From assembly GCA_047967505.1 (NCBI GenBank), contig CM106541.1: a DNA stretch of 64,000 bases, one strand, 5' to 3'. This document shows, in pieces, positions 1 through 11,017 of the stretch. Source of the DNA: Dipteris shenzhenensis (lineage: Eukaryota > Polypodiophyta > Polypodiopsida > Gleicheniales). Each line of letters starts with the position of its first letter. The stretch's first letter is position 1. The notes under the pieces were generated by a model. That model was given only the letters and a program-made list of their open reading frames with translations, had not been told where the DNA came from and searched no databases. The position numbers and the translations under genes were made by a program.

Positions 1-53
1 AGGGGCAAAGGCAGGAGTTTGACGATGGGCTCTAGGTCCAAAAGCGAAGGCAG

Positions 54-65
54 GCTCTGATACCA
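54..65 (-). promoter_or_regulatory. Primer binding site, copia element (tRNA-iMet)
   Basis: On the minus strand this reads TGGTATCAGAGC, the complement of the 3' end of plant initiator tRNA-Met. It is the usual minus-strand DNA primer site of Ty1/copia elements. It lies 3-4 bases downstream (in element orientation) of the LTR at 68-313. The internal region therefore runs leftwards out of the window. Confidence 0.85.
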
Positions 66-67
66 AA

Positions 68-313
68 GGTTAGAAACGAGAGAGTGAGAGAGCAAGAAGC
101 AAGAGAACTGAACGTAGTACTTGCAATAGAAGAAGTGACTAATACAAGAAGTGGGATGGGTTTTGTCTAAGTGACAAAACCTTATCCTTCACTAACCGTA
201 GTTAGTGAAGTAATTGTGGTTAGGGGAAAAAACCTCTAAATGAGGGAAAAGTGCCCCTAACCTACTTATTACATTACATTGGTCACTGCTGAATTATAAT
301 AATAATTCTAACA
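68..313 (-). mobile_element. 5' LTR of a minus-strand Ty1/copia element
   Basis: In element orientation the block starts TGTTAGAA and ends TTCTAACC next to the primer site. These are near-perfect short terminal inverted repeats (last base C instead of A). The length of about 246 bp suits a small copia LTR. The gag-pol interior would lie left of position 54 and is mostly outside the window, so family and coding capacity cannot be judged. Confidence 0.75.
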
Positions 314-1384
314 GATCTCATCACTTAGAAAGTAGAGACAAGACTAATGAAGAGATCATTAACATTCTTCAATAATGCATTCGACAGTACTGAAAAAACA
401 ATACGGGTTGCAGGAAGCAATGCCATTGGAATATAGTTCAAATAACCACAAAACTATTGAATCATAAAGAATAGAACAATGAATACGTAAAAAGAGATAT
501 CCACGAAACAAAGATATCCAAGGCAATAGTCATCATCATTTAATAGAATACTCTCATACTTGCTTACAATAGAATCACTTCTCTCATCACCCTTGCTAAT
601 ACGCCTCTCATACGTGGATATGAAGAGATACCCTTGACAATTGGTGTCCCTTGCTATCTGAATGCAACTAACATGCCTTATATAGAAATAAGGAAAATAC
701 TATCTGGATATGTATTTGCATATATCTGTGTATCAAGATAGTAAGAACCACTTTTCTTGTGACAAACTAATAGCTTCTCAAGAAAATAACTTACACAACA
801 CCATTGATGAAATGGGTACTTTGACTAGACACTAGCTCCAGAGGAAATCTGAATCAAGCACAAATGTGCCACATGACAAAGTCGACTACAGTGGCACATC
901 ACATCAAGCTGTGTGGCTGGTTCTTAAGCCCACTCATTAAAATAATTTGTGGCAATGAACAAGCAAAATTTCTCCCTTACTGTGGTAAGCAAGGGACCTA
1001 AAAAATATATCCTCTACTGATGGAAAGAAATGAGAGGGAAGGAGGAATGAAGAAGATTGGGGTGGAGCTCCTTGCTTACTGTAAACTTCACAAGTCTTAC
1101 ATAATTTTGACAAATCTCAAAGTAGTAATAACCACGCTTGAGAGGGGGTGAATTTACCACTCTATAGTGCACCGTGTCAAAAAAAAAAAAAAAAACAACA
1201 TTTGCCTATTAGCCAATGCATGCATACTTGTACTCATGACTAATCCTAGTCCTCTATGGACATCCCCACCATGCATATAAATAAAATAAATATTTGACAA
1301 ATTCTCTAGTTTATTGTGGTCAACCCTCTCTGACCGAAGTCAAAATGTTTCTCTTTATTTCTCTGGACATCAAAATTATAGTTT
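314..1384. other. No gene recognised
   Basis: AT-rich sequence without a supported reading frame. It contains an A-run (about 1179-1194) after a purine-rich stretch GAGAGGGGGTGAAT near 1140. It may be older, eroded transposon sequence, but no diagnostic domain or LTR end was found. Confidence 0.4.
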
Positions 1385-2017
1385 TGTGACATTGACTATT
1401 ATGGACCAGCCACCTTTCGGCCATTGATGAACAAGATACTACAGCCTCTTCTTTCTAAATATGTGCTGGTCTTTTTTGATGGCATCTTCATCTATAGCAA
1501 AAGCAAGCATGAGCACATTAGAATTTTGAGGTTGCATTTGCTCTATGCCAAAGCTAGCAAGTCCACATTTATGGAAAAAGAGGTCGTAATTGGGAACATT
1601 GTGGGCATGTATGTTATCTAGATGGACCCTTAAATGGTGAATTGCGTGAGAGAATGGCTGCAGCCGTGCATCCCAACTCAGCTGAGAGGGTTTTTGGGCC
1701 TTGCCTCCTTCCTACAGGCCATTCATATGCCATTTTGCAAAAGGGCAGTCCTTCCCAGGGATCTTTGAAAGAAAGATGCCTTCCTTTGGTCAAGGGCAGC
1801 ACAAACCAGCTTTCAGGATTTGAAGTTTGCAGGGACGCATGCACTGGTAGTAGTGTACCCTGATTTTTCACAATCTTTCATTGTAGAGGCAGATGTCAGT
1901 GGTGGCAAGGATTTGGGGGCTGTTTTAAGAAAAGAGCATGGGGTAATAGCCTTCGAGAGCAGAAAACAAGATGATAAGGAGCTCACATACCATGATGTGA
2001 AGAGCTATCTTGTCTAG
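1385..2017 (+). pseudogene. Ty3/gypsy reverse transcriptase / RNase H fragment
   Basis: Two frames carry pieces of one gypsy pol. The first (1424-1621) has MNKILQPLLSKYVLVFFDG followed by IYSKSKHEH, the RT catalytic region, in which the usual FDD is FDG. The second (1820-2017) has PDFSQSFIVEADVSGG and GAVL, then IAFESRKQ, the start of the RNase H. The stretch between them (1642-1863) is out of frame. Loss of a catalytic Asp, frame breaks and absence of protease, integrase and LTRs show a dead fragment. Neighbouring elements A and B are on the other strand, so this is an independent insertion. Confidence 0.75.
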
Positions 2018-2075
2018 TAGGGTAGAAAACTATGATGGGTTTAATGTGCTATCTTGTCTAGCAGGGTAGAAAACT
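2004..2075. repeat. 28-bp direct repeat pair
   Basis: GCTATCTTGTCTAG, then T or C, then AGGGTAGAAAACT occurs at 2004-2031 and again at 2048-2075. It straddles the end of the RNase H fragment. This is a local duplication with no further meaning seen. Confidence 0.7.
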
Positions 2076-2481
2076 GGGGTGGTGTGGGTGTCAATTTGGT
2101 GTAGTCGAAGGGAGAGATGGAGTGGTGTAATGTGCATTGTGAGTGATTTGTGGGGCGTGCATGTGGCGAGAGTGTAGTGGGCAAGGAGTGATGCGGTGGT
2201 GGAGACACAGTCCAGCCGGGCTTCGAGTGTGGTGTCGGTGTTCATGCTAATTGTGGTTCCATCCTATATAGTTTGCTGACTGGGGTAGGACTCAAACTCG
2301 GGATACAAGCTTGGTTGGGAGCTGCCCACTGTGTGTGCGGCGAAGCTCGGCGTGTGATTGGATAGCTTGTGGCGGTGGGGGACGCGCTTGCTTCGTCCTG
2401 TGGTTTAGGTCCTATGACTCTTCCTGACCTCAATTGCATATAACGGGCATAGCATTGGGGGTCCAAGATAAGAGAGGACAA
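2040..2481 (-). pseudogene. Gag N-terminal fragment of gypsy element B
   Basis: The minus-strand frame from 2481 opens with an ATG and contains CYARYMQLRSGRVIG. This is the L-R-S/N-G-(K/R)-V start seen in gag polyproteins of plant gypsy elements; the gag of element A (6253) has LRNGKVLG. The remainder is Ser/Thr/Pro-rich and runs off frame after 2242. No gag core, zinc knuckle or pol follows, so the element is truncated about 240-440 bp into gag. A close copy is at 55436-55676. Confidence 0.6.
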
Positions 2482-3143
2482 GGTGCTCTTTGACCCCTCT
2501 CTCGGGAACTTGGCGTTTTTGGCTAAGTGTTTGAAAAATAAGAAAATTTCACCAGAGGTTTGACGTTGTATGAGCTCCTCAGAGGGAGCTCTATGAGACG
2601 CTGGGGGTCAGCTTGGCACGGGGAACTCATCATCGGCTCTGACCCAGATCCGTGTGGGGATCCTGTAGATCCGCACAAGGAAGTTCGCAGATTTATGCGG
2701 GGAACTCGTCGGTAGATCCGCGCGTGGATTATCGAAGATCTATGCGGGGATCTGATCAAATCTACACGTGGATCTCAAGCTTGACAGAGAATTTTGGCCT
2801 GTTTTTCGTCGCTCCGATTCCGTTCATTTTGACATCTATTTTTAAGTTTTTTCAATTCTGTGATTTGCTGGCGGGTAGAGGGGGAACTAATCTAAGCATT
2901 CATAACGAAAAAACATGAAAAAAACACAAAAAACTTGGATGGACGGAATTTTTGAAAATTTCCATCTGTTTCCACCCCTAAATTCCGTCGAAAAAAGGTT
3001 TAAAAACATGATTCTGTTGGTTTTCTGTGGGGTTCTTCTTCACTAGTGCTTTAGCAATGCTACCGGCCTACTCTACGTGCGATCAAGCTAATTCTATCGC
3101 CAACAACCTCCTAAAAAAGGCTCAAAACACTATCCAGCCCTCT

Positions 3144-3200
<57 letters not shown>

Positions 3201-3288
3201 CCCTACGCTTCCGCCATTAGCTCCTCTCGGAGCTAGGCAATGGGTTTATCGAAGGAAAGACTACAATGGAGTGGAACGAGCATCCACT
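2482..3288 (-). other. Long 5' leader of element B with GATC-type palindromes
   Basis: This is untranslated leader between the primer site (3289-3307) and gag. 2639-2775 holds several degenerate copies of GATCYRCGCGNGGATC. The (CT)n tract lies on the primer-site side. The leader is repeated, with an extra ~400 bp of palindrome-rich DNA, at 55677-56889. Confidence 0.6.
3144..3198. repeat. (CT)n microsatellite
   Basis: About 55 bp of nearly pure CT dinucleotide inside the element B leader. The second copy of the leader has a shorter tract at 56775-56803, so the tract length has changed since duplication. Confidence 0.95.
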
Positions 3289-3307
3289 CCCCGACACAGC
3301 GGCGCCA
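3289..3307 (-). promoter_or_regulatory. Primer binding site, element B (tRNA-Asp-like)
   Basis: The minus strand reads TGGCGCCGCTGTGTCGGGG, close to the complement of plant tRNA-Asp (TGGCGCCGTTGCCGGGG) used by many gypsy elements. It sits 4 bases from the LTR beginning TGTTACG on the plus strand. Confidence 0.7.
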
Positions 3308-3311
3308 AAAA

Positions 3312-3960
3312 TGTTACGCAAGGGACCTACCAGGAGATAACGTGTCGTGGGGAAGGGGATGCAACACCGTGGAGGTGCTCAGGATCTCCAGTTGCTCGCC
3401 ATAGATCGACGATCGCCTCCATAGTAGTCTCGTTCGTCGCGGGGTGTCACTGGCCCGTGGCCTCCGGATGTCTCTATGCTCGATGCTCTGCCAGAAAGGG
3501 AAAGGGGAGGGGAGGAGGGGGTGAGAAGGTAACATGAGAGCAGGGTGAATGGGGAGGGGAAACGCATACCGTACCAACAAGGAACATGCAAGAATGGAAA
3601 CAAGCAGCCAATCACCATACATAGCACAAGGGAGTGGGAGGGAAATAGGGAGGCTGTATTCCTTGCAGAAGAGAATGAAGACCTAAGTCAAAAGACTTGG
3701 CTTTTATACAAGACCTTTTTCAAAGGGATGGTCTAACCCTAGCTTCCCCTACTAGACCTCATTCTCTAGTTTGGTCAAATTAGACCCAAACTGAGATTTG
3801 ATTGGACTGGCTTCTTCCTAGTAGCATCGGGAACAACATATACAAGGCTCTCTACTTCCCTCCTCTCATTTCAATTAAATGGGCTTCCTCTATATACAAT
3901 AATTATTGCGTTTTCGCGTATGTACAAAAGAATAGTACAAAAATGTAGGTGGTACATGCA
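3312..3960 (-). mobile_element. 5' LTR of gypsy element B
   Basis: The LTR edge at 3312 is clear (plus-strand TGTTACGC abutting the primer site). The other edge is uncertain, about 3930-3990, where the gag frame of element A starts. It shares motifs in the same order with LTR A (7483-8042), for example GGCTTTTATACAAG with CTTTTTTCAA-GG-GG then CTAACCCT. The two elements are therefore related families. LTR B appears to sit inside, or to truncate, the gag of element A. Confidence 0.55.
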
Positions 3961-3984
3961 ATGGGCTGACCTTGCTTTGGTTTA

Positions 3985-6253
3985 AATGGACACTCACTAT
4001 GTATCTGTGTGGACCATGACAACCATAACAAGCAATTGGTGGTCTCTGTTGTGTTGTGTTCATGTCCCTAGCCCTAGGGTTCACTGGGGCTGTCTGATAA
4101 ATTGGTATGTCGTGAACCCCTTGGATCCAATAATGACTAATCATGTTGATCTGATCATAGTCTTCTTCCACTACAAGTGGTTGTTCACCCACCATCTCTG
4201 GGGGTTGTTTAGACTCAAGCCACCCTTGGGGCAATTCTTCCACCATGACTTGGTTCATCGGTAATATCCTCGGCGGTGGTGGTTGAGGTCCTAAGATTGG
4301 TGGTGGAAAGGGAAAGTTCTATGCCCTATTAGCTCCAACATTCTGTTGTGCTAGACCTGAAGAATTTGGTTGCATGGGTGGTGTAGGCAATGCAAGTTGT
4401 GGTTTAACCGGATAAGCGGGTGGTTGGGATAAGGCTCTAGGATATCTACATTGAGAAGTGTCATGAGCTCCCCATTTTGCGCAGTGCATGCAATACTGGC
4501 TAGGTCTTGCCTTGTTCCTTGGACATTCATTTGTGTGATGATTGCCCGAACATACTCCGCACCACACATTGTCTCGGCAAGGATACATGTGGGTTTTGTA
4601 CTGCGTTCTTTTGTCCTAACCGTGCCATCAAGGCTCAAGTCCTTGGACACTTTAACGGCATCCTTAGACTCTTCAACGGCATCCTTAGACTCCTTCGCGT
4701 ATGTCGATCCCGACACATGAGATCCGATGGTCGAAGGGGATGGCAGTTTAAACTCGCATCCTGATCCATCATGTTGTCACTCAGTTTGATTCCAATTTCG
4801 CTACATAACTCGAATGATGTGGGGTCCTTAGCAAACAATACATCATGTAGCTTTCTGCTCTTGAGGCCTAATAAGAATCTAGGCAACAATTGTTCATCGC
4901 TCAGCCTCTCATGAGCTTCGCATTGAGCATTGATATGCTTGATCTTAGGAATGTAGTCACTTACCGACAGGTTTTCCTGTTGTACTACTTGGTACAACTG
5001 ATTGATTGGACTCCACTTCAGACCAATAGGAGAGAATCCGATTATAAAGGCTTTCCTAAGGGTAGCCCAATTAATTCTCTCTTCCGGCTCTAAGGCTCGG
5101 AACCATTGTCCTGCCTTCCCTTCTAGGCTTAACCTGAATGCATTCACCTTGTCGAGGTCACCTACTTCCCCAAAGGCTTCACATATTTGCTCAAACCGTT
5201 CCGCATGAGAGACAAGATCCCCGACAAGATCCCCTTCTCCTAGGAACTTAGTTATGAGCTTGGATATGGCAATAGGTCTATACCTTGAGGGATTTGGTTC
5301 CCTTATCGGATTTGGAGGTGGTCCCTTCCTAGAGCTTGTACTAAGACTCTTAATGCATCATCCGTAAGAACGGTCTGAGTGATGGGTGGCTGCATGTAAG
5401 GTTCTCCTGGTCCATAGGGTGGTATGTACGGGGGGTTTCCCGGCATTGGATACGGACCGTAGTTGGGTGGATTTGGAAATGGTCCGGGGTTAGATGGCAT
5501 TGGCATCTAGCCGTGAGGAGTTAAACATAGGTCTTGATGCACTAGTAGTGACCGTAGGCCTGAAGGAGAATTCAAATTTTGGGATTTCCTATTGTAATAT
5601 CGGCATTGTTGTTATCGGATGCCCTGGTATATCATCATACACCGGATAGATCAGGTTGGGCATTTCCATGGTTTGGTACCGCTGTGAAGGTCCTGCTTCA
5701 GAATCATAATATGAAAAAGGGAATTCATCATAAGGCATTTCTGCTCTTACTGGTTGTGCAACCGGAAGACTAGGCATGACTCTGATCATGGGTTCCATCA
5801 CTGGTGGTTGTATAATTGAAGGGGGACTTCGAGTTGTCCAGCAAATGGATTAACCATGTCCGCTGTGTCTGCCAACCCCAACCTCCCTATGAAATTGGAG
5901 ATTCCTGAATAAAGTCGGGTGGCTATGGATGGTGTTGGTGATTGACCTTCAACTGATGTAGAGTTAGGGGAAATGGTGACCCTAGTCTCTGCTGTATTTT
6001 CCATGTTGCTATCAAGACTCATAGAGCCGTCTGTGCTTGTGTCGTCTTCTTGCCTAGGACCTTGTACAGAAGATGAGCTCCAATCCGAGGCTCCTATTCT
6101 CAGGGCTGCAAAGCTAGGCAGGAAACTTGATATCCCGTTATTTGAAGCACTTTTGTTTGGTCCAATTTCAGATCCTAAGACCTTGCCATTTCTAAGTTGC
6201 ATGAGACACTTTAGGCAGGGTTCAGGGCACTGACACTTGGCATTGGGTTGCAA
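3985..6253 (-). pseudogene. Gag of gypsy element A
   Basis: The minus-strand gag starts at 6253 with CLMQLRNGKVLG. It then has a Ser-rich region and a Pro/Gly/Tyr-rich linker (about 5500-5300). The retrotransposon gag core is at 5147-4740 (AFRLSLEGKAGQWFRAL, then DYIPKIKHINAQCEAHERL, then LPRFLLGLK). Zinc-knuckle-like arrays follow: CGVCSGNHHTNEC, CMHCAKWGAHDTSQC and a partial CYGCHGPH near 4040. Gag proteins coat element RNA in virus-like particles. Several frame changes and the loss of all pol beyond about 3985 show a dead or non-autonomous copy. The primer site and LTR at 7461-8042 belong to the same element. Confidence 0.75.
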
Positions 6254-7460
6254 TTTTTGCTGCTCAGGGCAGGCTGATATAGCAGCGCGCTGCTATAGGT
6301 TATGGCAGCACACTTGCTAATATGATCACTTTTTGCACTTTTTGTGTTGGTTTGATGGTACTGAGGGTACATTGGACAAAATTAGGGTCTATAGGAAGCA
6401 GAGCACCTGTGACAGGCACCAAGATAAAGCAGCGTGCTGCTATATCTAGGGCACTGTTTGACTGATTCTGGGTAAATTCTCAAGTGTTCAATGATTTTCA
6501 AGGTCTGGAGCACTTTTGGTAGCAACTGGAGGTGTTTGGTAAAGCAGCATGCTGCTATAGGTATAGCAGCAGCAGCGGCGGCTGGATTTTTCACACTTTT
6601 GGGGTTGTTGGGTATTTTTCCAAATGTAATTAGTGATTTTGATTATTTTGGCAGCACTTCCAAGAAATTGCTAAAGCAGCTGCTTTAACTTGCTTTAGGG
6701 TTGATGCCTTTTACAGTTTTCTGATAATTTCTGAGGTTTTTAGACAATTTTGGACGATTTTGGATTTTATGAATTTTTTCAACAATTAGTGTCGGTGCTA
6801 AAGCAGCACGCTGCCTTGCAGATTCTTCTGTCTGACAGCCAACTGGCACATTAATTGGTGTCAGAGGTGGCAGGTAACAGTTGGCAGCTGCTGCTAAAGC
6901 GGCGCGCTGCTATGTAGAGCGGTGCGCGCTATGCTACAGCAGCACACTCAGACAGTGGGGCAGTTTTCTGCTGTCGACACACTTTTGATCTCTGTCAGTT
7001 TTCGCTATGCTACAGCTGCACACTCAGACAATGGGGCAGTTTTCTGCTGTCGACACACTTTTGATCTCTGTCAGGGGTTTTTTTTGGTATTTTTTGTTCT
7101 GTTTTGACACAAATGGGTACCTAGAAACAGAATCTAACTACCTATCATAAAAGAAATGACAAACAAACAACTTTTTCTACCGATTTGATACTTTTCCTAC
7201 GATGTGACAACTTGAACCCGTCACTTCAGATGTCAAATCACAACTAAAAAAGAGATTTCGTACTGTTTTTTCTTGATTTCAACAACAAGCAATCAAAATC
7301 TAACCTTTCTACACAACTTCCAACAACAAACAACACTCCTATCACCTTCAAATCACTTGAAACTTTAAAAAACAGTCTATACTCCGGCTCAAGCTTCTAA
7401 GCTCGAAGTGAGTGGATAATGAGGGAATGATTGATGTTGGTGGAGCATATCTGACTAGTC
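6254..7460 (-). repeat. Long leader of element A with GCAGC-type palindromes
   Basis: The 1.2-kb leader between primer site and gag carries at least five copies of a GCAGCNYGCTGC palindrome. Copies are near 6278-6297 (20-bp perfect), 6428-6441, 6543-6556 (perfect), 6803-6815 and 6897-6911, each next to TATAG or AAAG. Related partial forms lie at 6563-6580 and 6674-6685. No protein frame is supported. Confidence 0.7.
6926..7076. repeat. ~75-bp tandem duplication in leader A
   Basis: GCTATGCTACAG, then ACACTCAGACA, then TGGGGCAGTTTTCTGCTGTCG and the following 20 bases occur twice in a row (6926-6999 and 7000-7076) with only a few differences. Confidence 0.85.
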
Positions 7461-7478
7461 TCCCCGGCAACAGCGCCA
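7461..7478 (-). promoter_or_regulatory. Primer binding site, element A (tRNA-Asp)
   Basis: The minus strand reads TGGCGCTGTTGCCGGGGA, which differs by one base from the complement of plant tRNA-Asp. It lies 4 bases downstream of LTR A in element orientation. Confidence 0.85.
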
Positions 7479-7482
7479 AAAA

Positions 7483-8042
7483 TGTTAAGTATTCTGCATC
7501 GATGACTCACATGTTGTTGGGGATCGTCCAAGCACGCCGCAAGAGAGTGCTCAACTCTTTGCTACTTTCGGGTAGGAGCCAACCTTGCAATCGGATCTAC
7601 AAATGTCACGTTCGCAGCCCCCGGCTTGTTGCAAATGCGATTCCACTAGGAGAGGAGATGGCGTACTCGTGAGCATGGGTGAAGGGGAAATCGTGGGCAT
7701 AGCAATCGCATAAGATCGTAGAAGAAAAGAAAGCATGGAATAGAACCGACACAAGGGAGTGGAGGGAAGCTTGAGCTCTTTTCATTCAAAGTGGTAACCA
7801 ACAAGTGAAGACCAAAGTCAACCCCTTGGCCTTTTATACAAGTACCTTTTTTCAAGGGAGGACTAACCCTTTCCTTCTTTTGCACTCTCTCAAGCTCTCT
7901 ATTCCTCCTAGCTAGTGGCGCAATGCGCGACCATCCTACTCTAGCTTCCCTCATTTTCATTTAGCTCACTATTTACACGCCGAATCGTTAAAAATATAAA
8001 TACATATGTTACAACATGGGGTGGGTAGCCAAAATGTTAACA
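7483..8042 (-). mobile_element. 5' LTR of gypsy element A
   Basis: The 560-bp block begins TGTTAA and ends TTAACA on the plus strand, so it has 6-bp terminal inverted repeats. The primer site adjoins its left end. Helitron coding sequence begins directly at 8043, so element A was inserted in, or joined to, the Helitron. No second LTR of this family was identified, so the 3' end is lost. Confidence 0.7.
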
Positions 8043-10345
8043 CATGCCACTCATGTATGTTCTTTTGTTTCCTCGAGGGCAGGATGGATGGCATATATAT
8101 GACCCATATAGTGATGTTCTAGACACATACCATCGCATGAGATACATAGACAAAATTATGTTACACACAAAGACAATTGTATGCCTATCGTTTGCAGGTG
8201 AGACCTGATACAAATGCATGTCTTCTACATGGGGGAAGACTACTACAACAATACATTATTGATGCATATAGTAGTATGGAAGAGTCCAGGTTGGTATGGA
8301 TACGTAATAATCAATCATCTTTATGTGTAGAAGTCTATCAAGGGTTAACAGACATGATTAATGTAGTTGACGGAGCACATAATGTATTGGGCAATGTTGT
8401 AGGGTGTAGAGTTGTATTGCCATCTTCTTTTATATGAGGGCCACGATACACGTGTCAGTTCTACTAAGATTCAATGGCAATTGTAAGAAAAAAGGATAAA
8501 CCATATTTGATTATTACATTCACTTGTAATCGAAAATGGCCTAAAATATCCAAAGGACTGTTGTCAGGGCAAAGTATACAAGACCGGTCAGATTTGACAA
8601 CCCGTGAAGAGAGGTCTTTTGGACTCACATATATTGTTGATTTTGGAAGGTGCCTTTAAACATGTGGAGATTGGTCACTATGATGGATTAGTATGTGCAG
8701 AGTTCCCACATAAAACACTATTTTTTGAGCTGCATGAAGTTATTATATAATGTAATATTCATGGCCTGTGCGGTGCATTAAATGTCTATGTTGCTTGTAT
8801 GATTGATGAAAAATGTAGTCGTCGTTACCCACGTGCATTCTCTCAATCTACTGTGGTGGGCAATGATGGCTATCTTGTTTACATGCATCGGGATGATGGT
8901 AGAAAGATACAGGTAAAAGGAGGTATAGTAGATAATCATTGGATTGTGCCGTTTAATCCTTTTTTATCCATGAAGTACAAGGCACACATTAATGTTAAAA
9001 TTTGCTCCACAATTACTATAGTAAAGTAATTATATAAATATGTATATAAAGGTCGTGACAAAGCAACGGTCGTGAGAAATCAGATGTCTAGAGATAACAA
9101 GTTCATCTTCCAATGTTGAATAGCGTCATATTTCGAGATGATGATTTGCAAAATGTAGTGACCAATGAACAAAATAGAAAAACTACTCATTGAATGGTTC
9201 ACATGCAATCAAATGCAATGTGAGGCAAATGACTTACTTTACAGTGACTTTCCATGCAAGTGGGTGTGGAGGAATAGCAATAAAAAGTGGACTACAAGAA
9301 AAAAGGGTAATACCATTGGTCAAATGTACAATATTTCTCCATCTATTAGGGAACTATATTTAATGCGTGTGTTACTTAACGTATGCAAAGGTTGTAAGTG
9401 ATGAATGGTTTGTGTGTATGCAAGACGCTACTTTTTATCAAAACATTGCACTATTGAGACACCTATTTGTCACCATTTTGGTTTTTTGTGAGCCAGCTTC
9501 TCTTGGACTTTTGTGGAAAAGATTTTTCTAAAAGCTTTCAGATGATTTCTTCTATACATTAGAAAGTATGGAGAACTTAGTTCACCGTTGTACAATGGCA
9601 AGGAAGAAATGTCTATTGCACTTGGAGCACATTCTTCAACATCATGGGAGAAGGTTGGCAGAATTTGACGGATTGCTTATCTTGGACATATCGTCTTTGT
9701 CGGAAGCTACAAATGGTTTATTGCAAGAAGAAATAATGTTTGATGCTAGAAAAGAATCAGAAGTTAGCCATCAGATGGAGAGAACCTTAAATCATACTCC
9801 CATGGACTTTGAGCCATGTCTCACTAAATGCAGCCTAAGTGGAGGGGTGGCACATGGAGGAGCCATGCCACCTTGTATTTTATAATATTACTATCATAGA
9901 TTATGTACAACACACCTTATGGGTCCTCTTACATGGAAGGGTGGCACATGGTCACGCCCTACCACCTCAACCCTGGGTCCTATGCACACCATATTTTATT
10001 ATACTATTGTCACATATACAAACAACACACATATTAATGTCTTTTTCCTTAGACAATTTTATCCATACCACCACCAGAACTAACAAATCTGCAAATGGTT
10101 GCTTCAAACTTGAGTTCCAACACACTGGTAGAAAAACATGTAAGCAAAGATACTGAGTCAAAAATCCAATGAAATGATCCCAAATTCAAGAATATACCGG
10201 TGAGGTGTTTTTTCTTGATGCTCTAGGAGGATCTAGAAAGACCTTTCTTTATAATTGTTTACTTTTGCAGTTGTGTGGGGAGGGACATATTGCTTTTGCA
10301 TGTGCATCTTCTAGTATTGCAGCATTGCTATTAACTAATGAGGTA
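8043..10345 (+). pseudogene. Helitron I Rep/helicase pseudogene (copy 1)
   Basis: Conserved Helitron replicase segments occur in order across frame breaks. YVLLFPRGQDGW is near 8060. YAYRLQVRPD, HGGRLLQQYIIDAYSSMEES and RVVLPSSF (8177-8437) come from the Helitron-like N domain. AIVRKKDKPYLIITFTCNRKW follows at 8480, then KCSRRYPRAFSQST (8810) and ICSTITIVK (9000). CMQDATFYQN (9420) and LVHRCTMARKK (9570) come before the helicase start. GEVFFLDALGGSRKTFLYN (10200) is the PIF1 Walker A with GGTGKT altered to GGSRKT. The helicase ends at TNE near 10340. Helitrons move by rolling-circle replication. This copy has many stops and a foreign ~400-bp stretch at about 9792-10195, so it is inactive. Confidence 0.85.
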
Positions 10346-10489
10346 CCCTAAACACCGAGCAAGGGGGAATGAGCCACGAAAAGAACGAGCAAGGGGGAAC
10401 GGAATTGGCATCACACATTCTCACCTCAAATACAAAAGAAGACTAGACTCTAGATGCAAGCCATCACAGATGCTACAAAATACTAGGGA

Positions 10490-10705
10490 TCTTGCAAAGG
10501 ACAAAAAAAAAACCTTGCAAACATTAGGAAAATAGTAATCACTTGGGAAAAGATTGTTTTTTCATCAAATCTTGTGGGATATGTGGGAAGAATAATCATC
10601 ATGAAAAATACTATCACTCAAAGAACTGCCTTGTAAATGCTAATGAAGATAAGGAGCTTTCCAAGGAGGAAGCTAATCTTGATTTTGATGACAATTGGTC
10701 TTAGG
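10490..10705 (+). pseudogene. Short zinc-knuckle-like fragment
   Basis: One frame at about 10550-10705 reads DCFFIKSCGICGKNNHHEKYYH, then SKNCL and an acidic tail ending DFDDNWS and a stop. The C-x2-C...H...C spacing is reminiscent of a gag CCHC finger but is not canonical. The duplicated copy (about 15245-15400) has a frame break. Assignment is uncertain; it could be a scrap of a copia-type gag. Confidence 0.3.
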
Positions 10706-10918
10706 TTAAGTGACCTTTGTATGTGGATAGGGTCAAGATTGAGTGAGTGATGACTGGGATCAAGCTATAAAACATTGTACTTTGAATTTAAAAAAGGATT
10801 TTGGTTTTTAAGTGTGGATTGTCTTCTTGTGCATGAAGAACACTTCCACTTTGAAGCATGGAACACTTCCACCCTCCTTGAGCTACGCTCTTTTGTCCCT
10901 TAGAGGATAATAATACAT

Positions 10919-10944
10919 CCTTCTTCTTCTTCTTCTTCTTCTTC
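10919..10944. repeat. (CTT)n microsatellite
   Basis: About nine CTT units. The same tract is present in the second duplication unit at 15616-15641. Confidence 0.9.
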
Positions 10945-11017
10945 CTTTTCCTCCGCATAGCCATGGTGTTGTCCATGTGTTGTTCTCCCTAGAAAGGAAA
11001 CTCCAGAGTGTTGTCAT

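Noticed and set aside
1177-1196. A-run as a LINE or SINE poly(A) tail
   Set aside because: No element body or target duplication could be recognised on either side.
3271-3736. Several 60-100 codon frames on both strands in 3271-3736
   Set aside because: They lie in the element B LTR and primer region and overlap each other on both strands. They are non-coding LTR sequence.
10788-10976. 62-codon Lys-rich minus frame (also at 15485)
   Set aside because: The Lys run is the translated CTT microsatellite. No other support.
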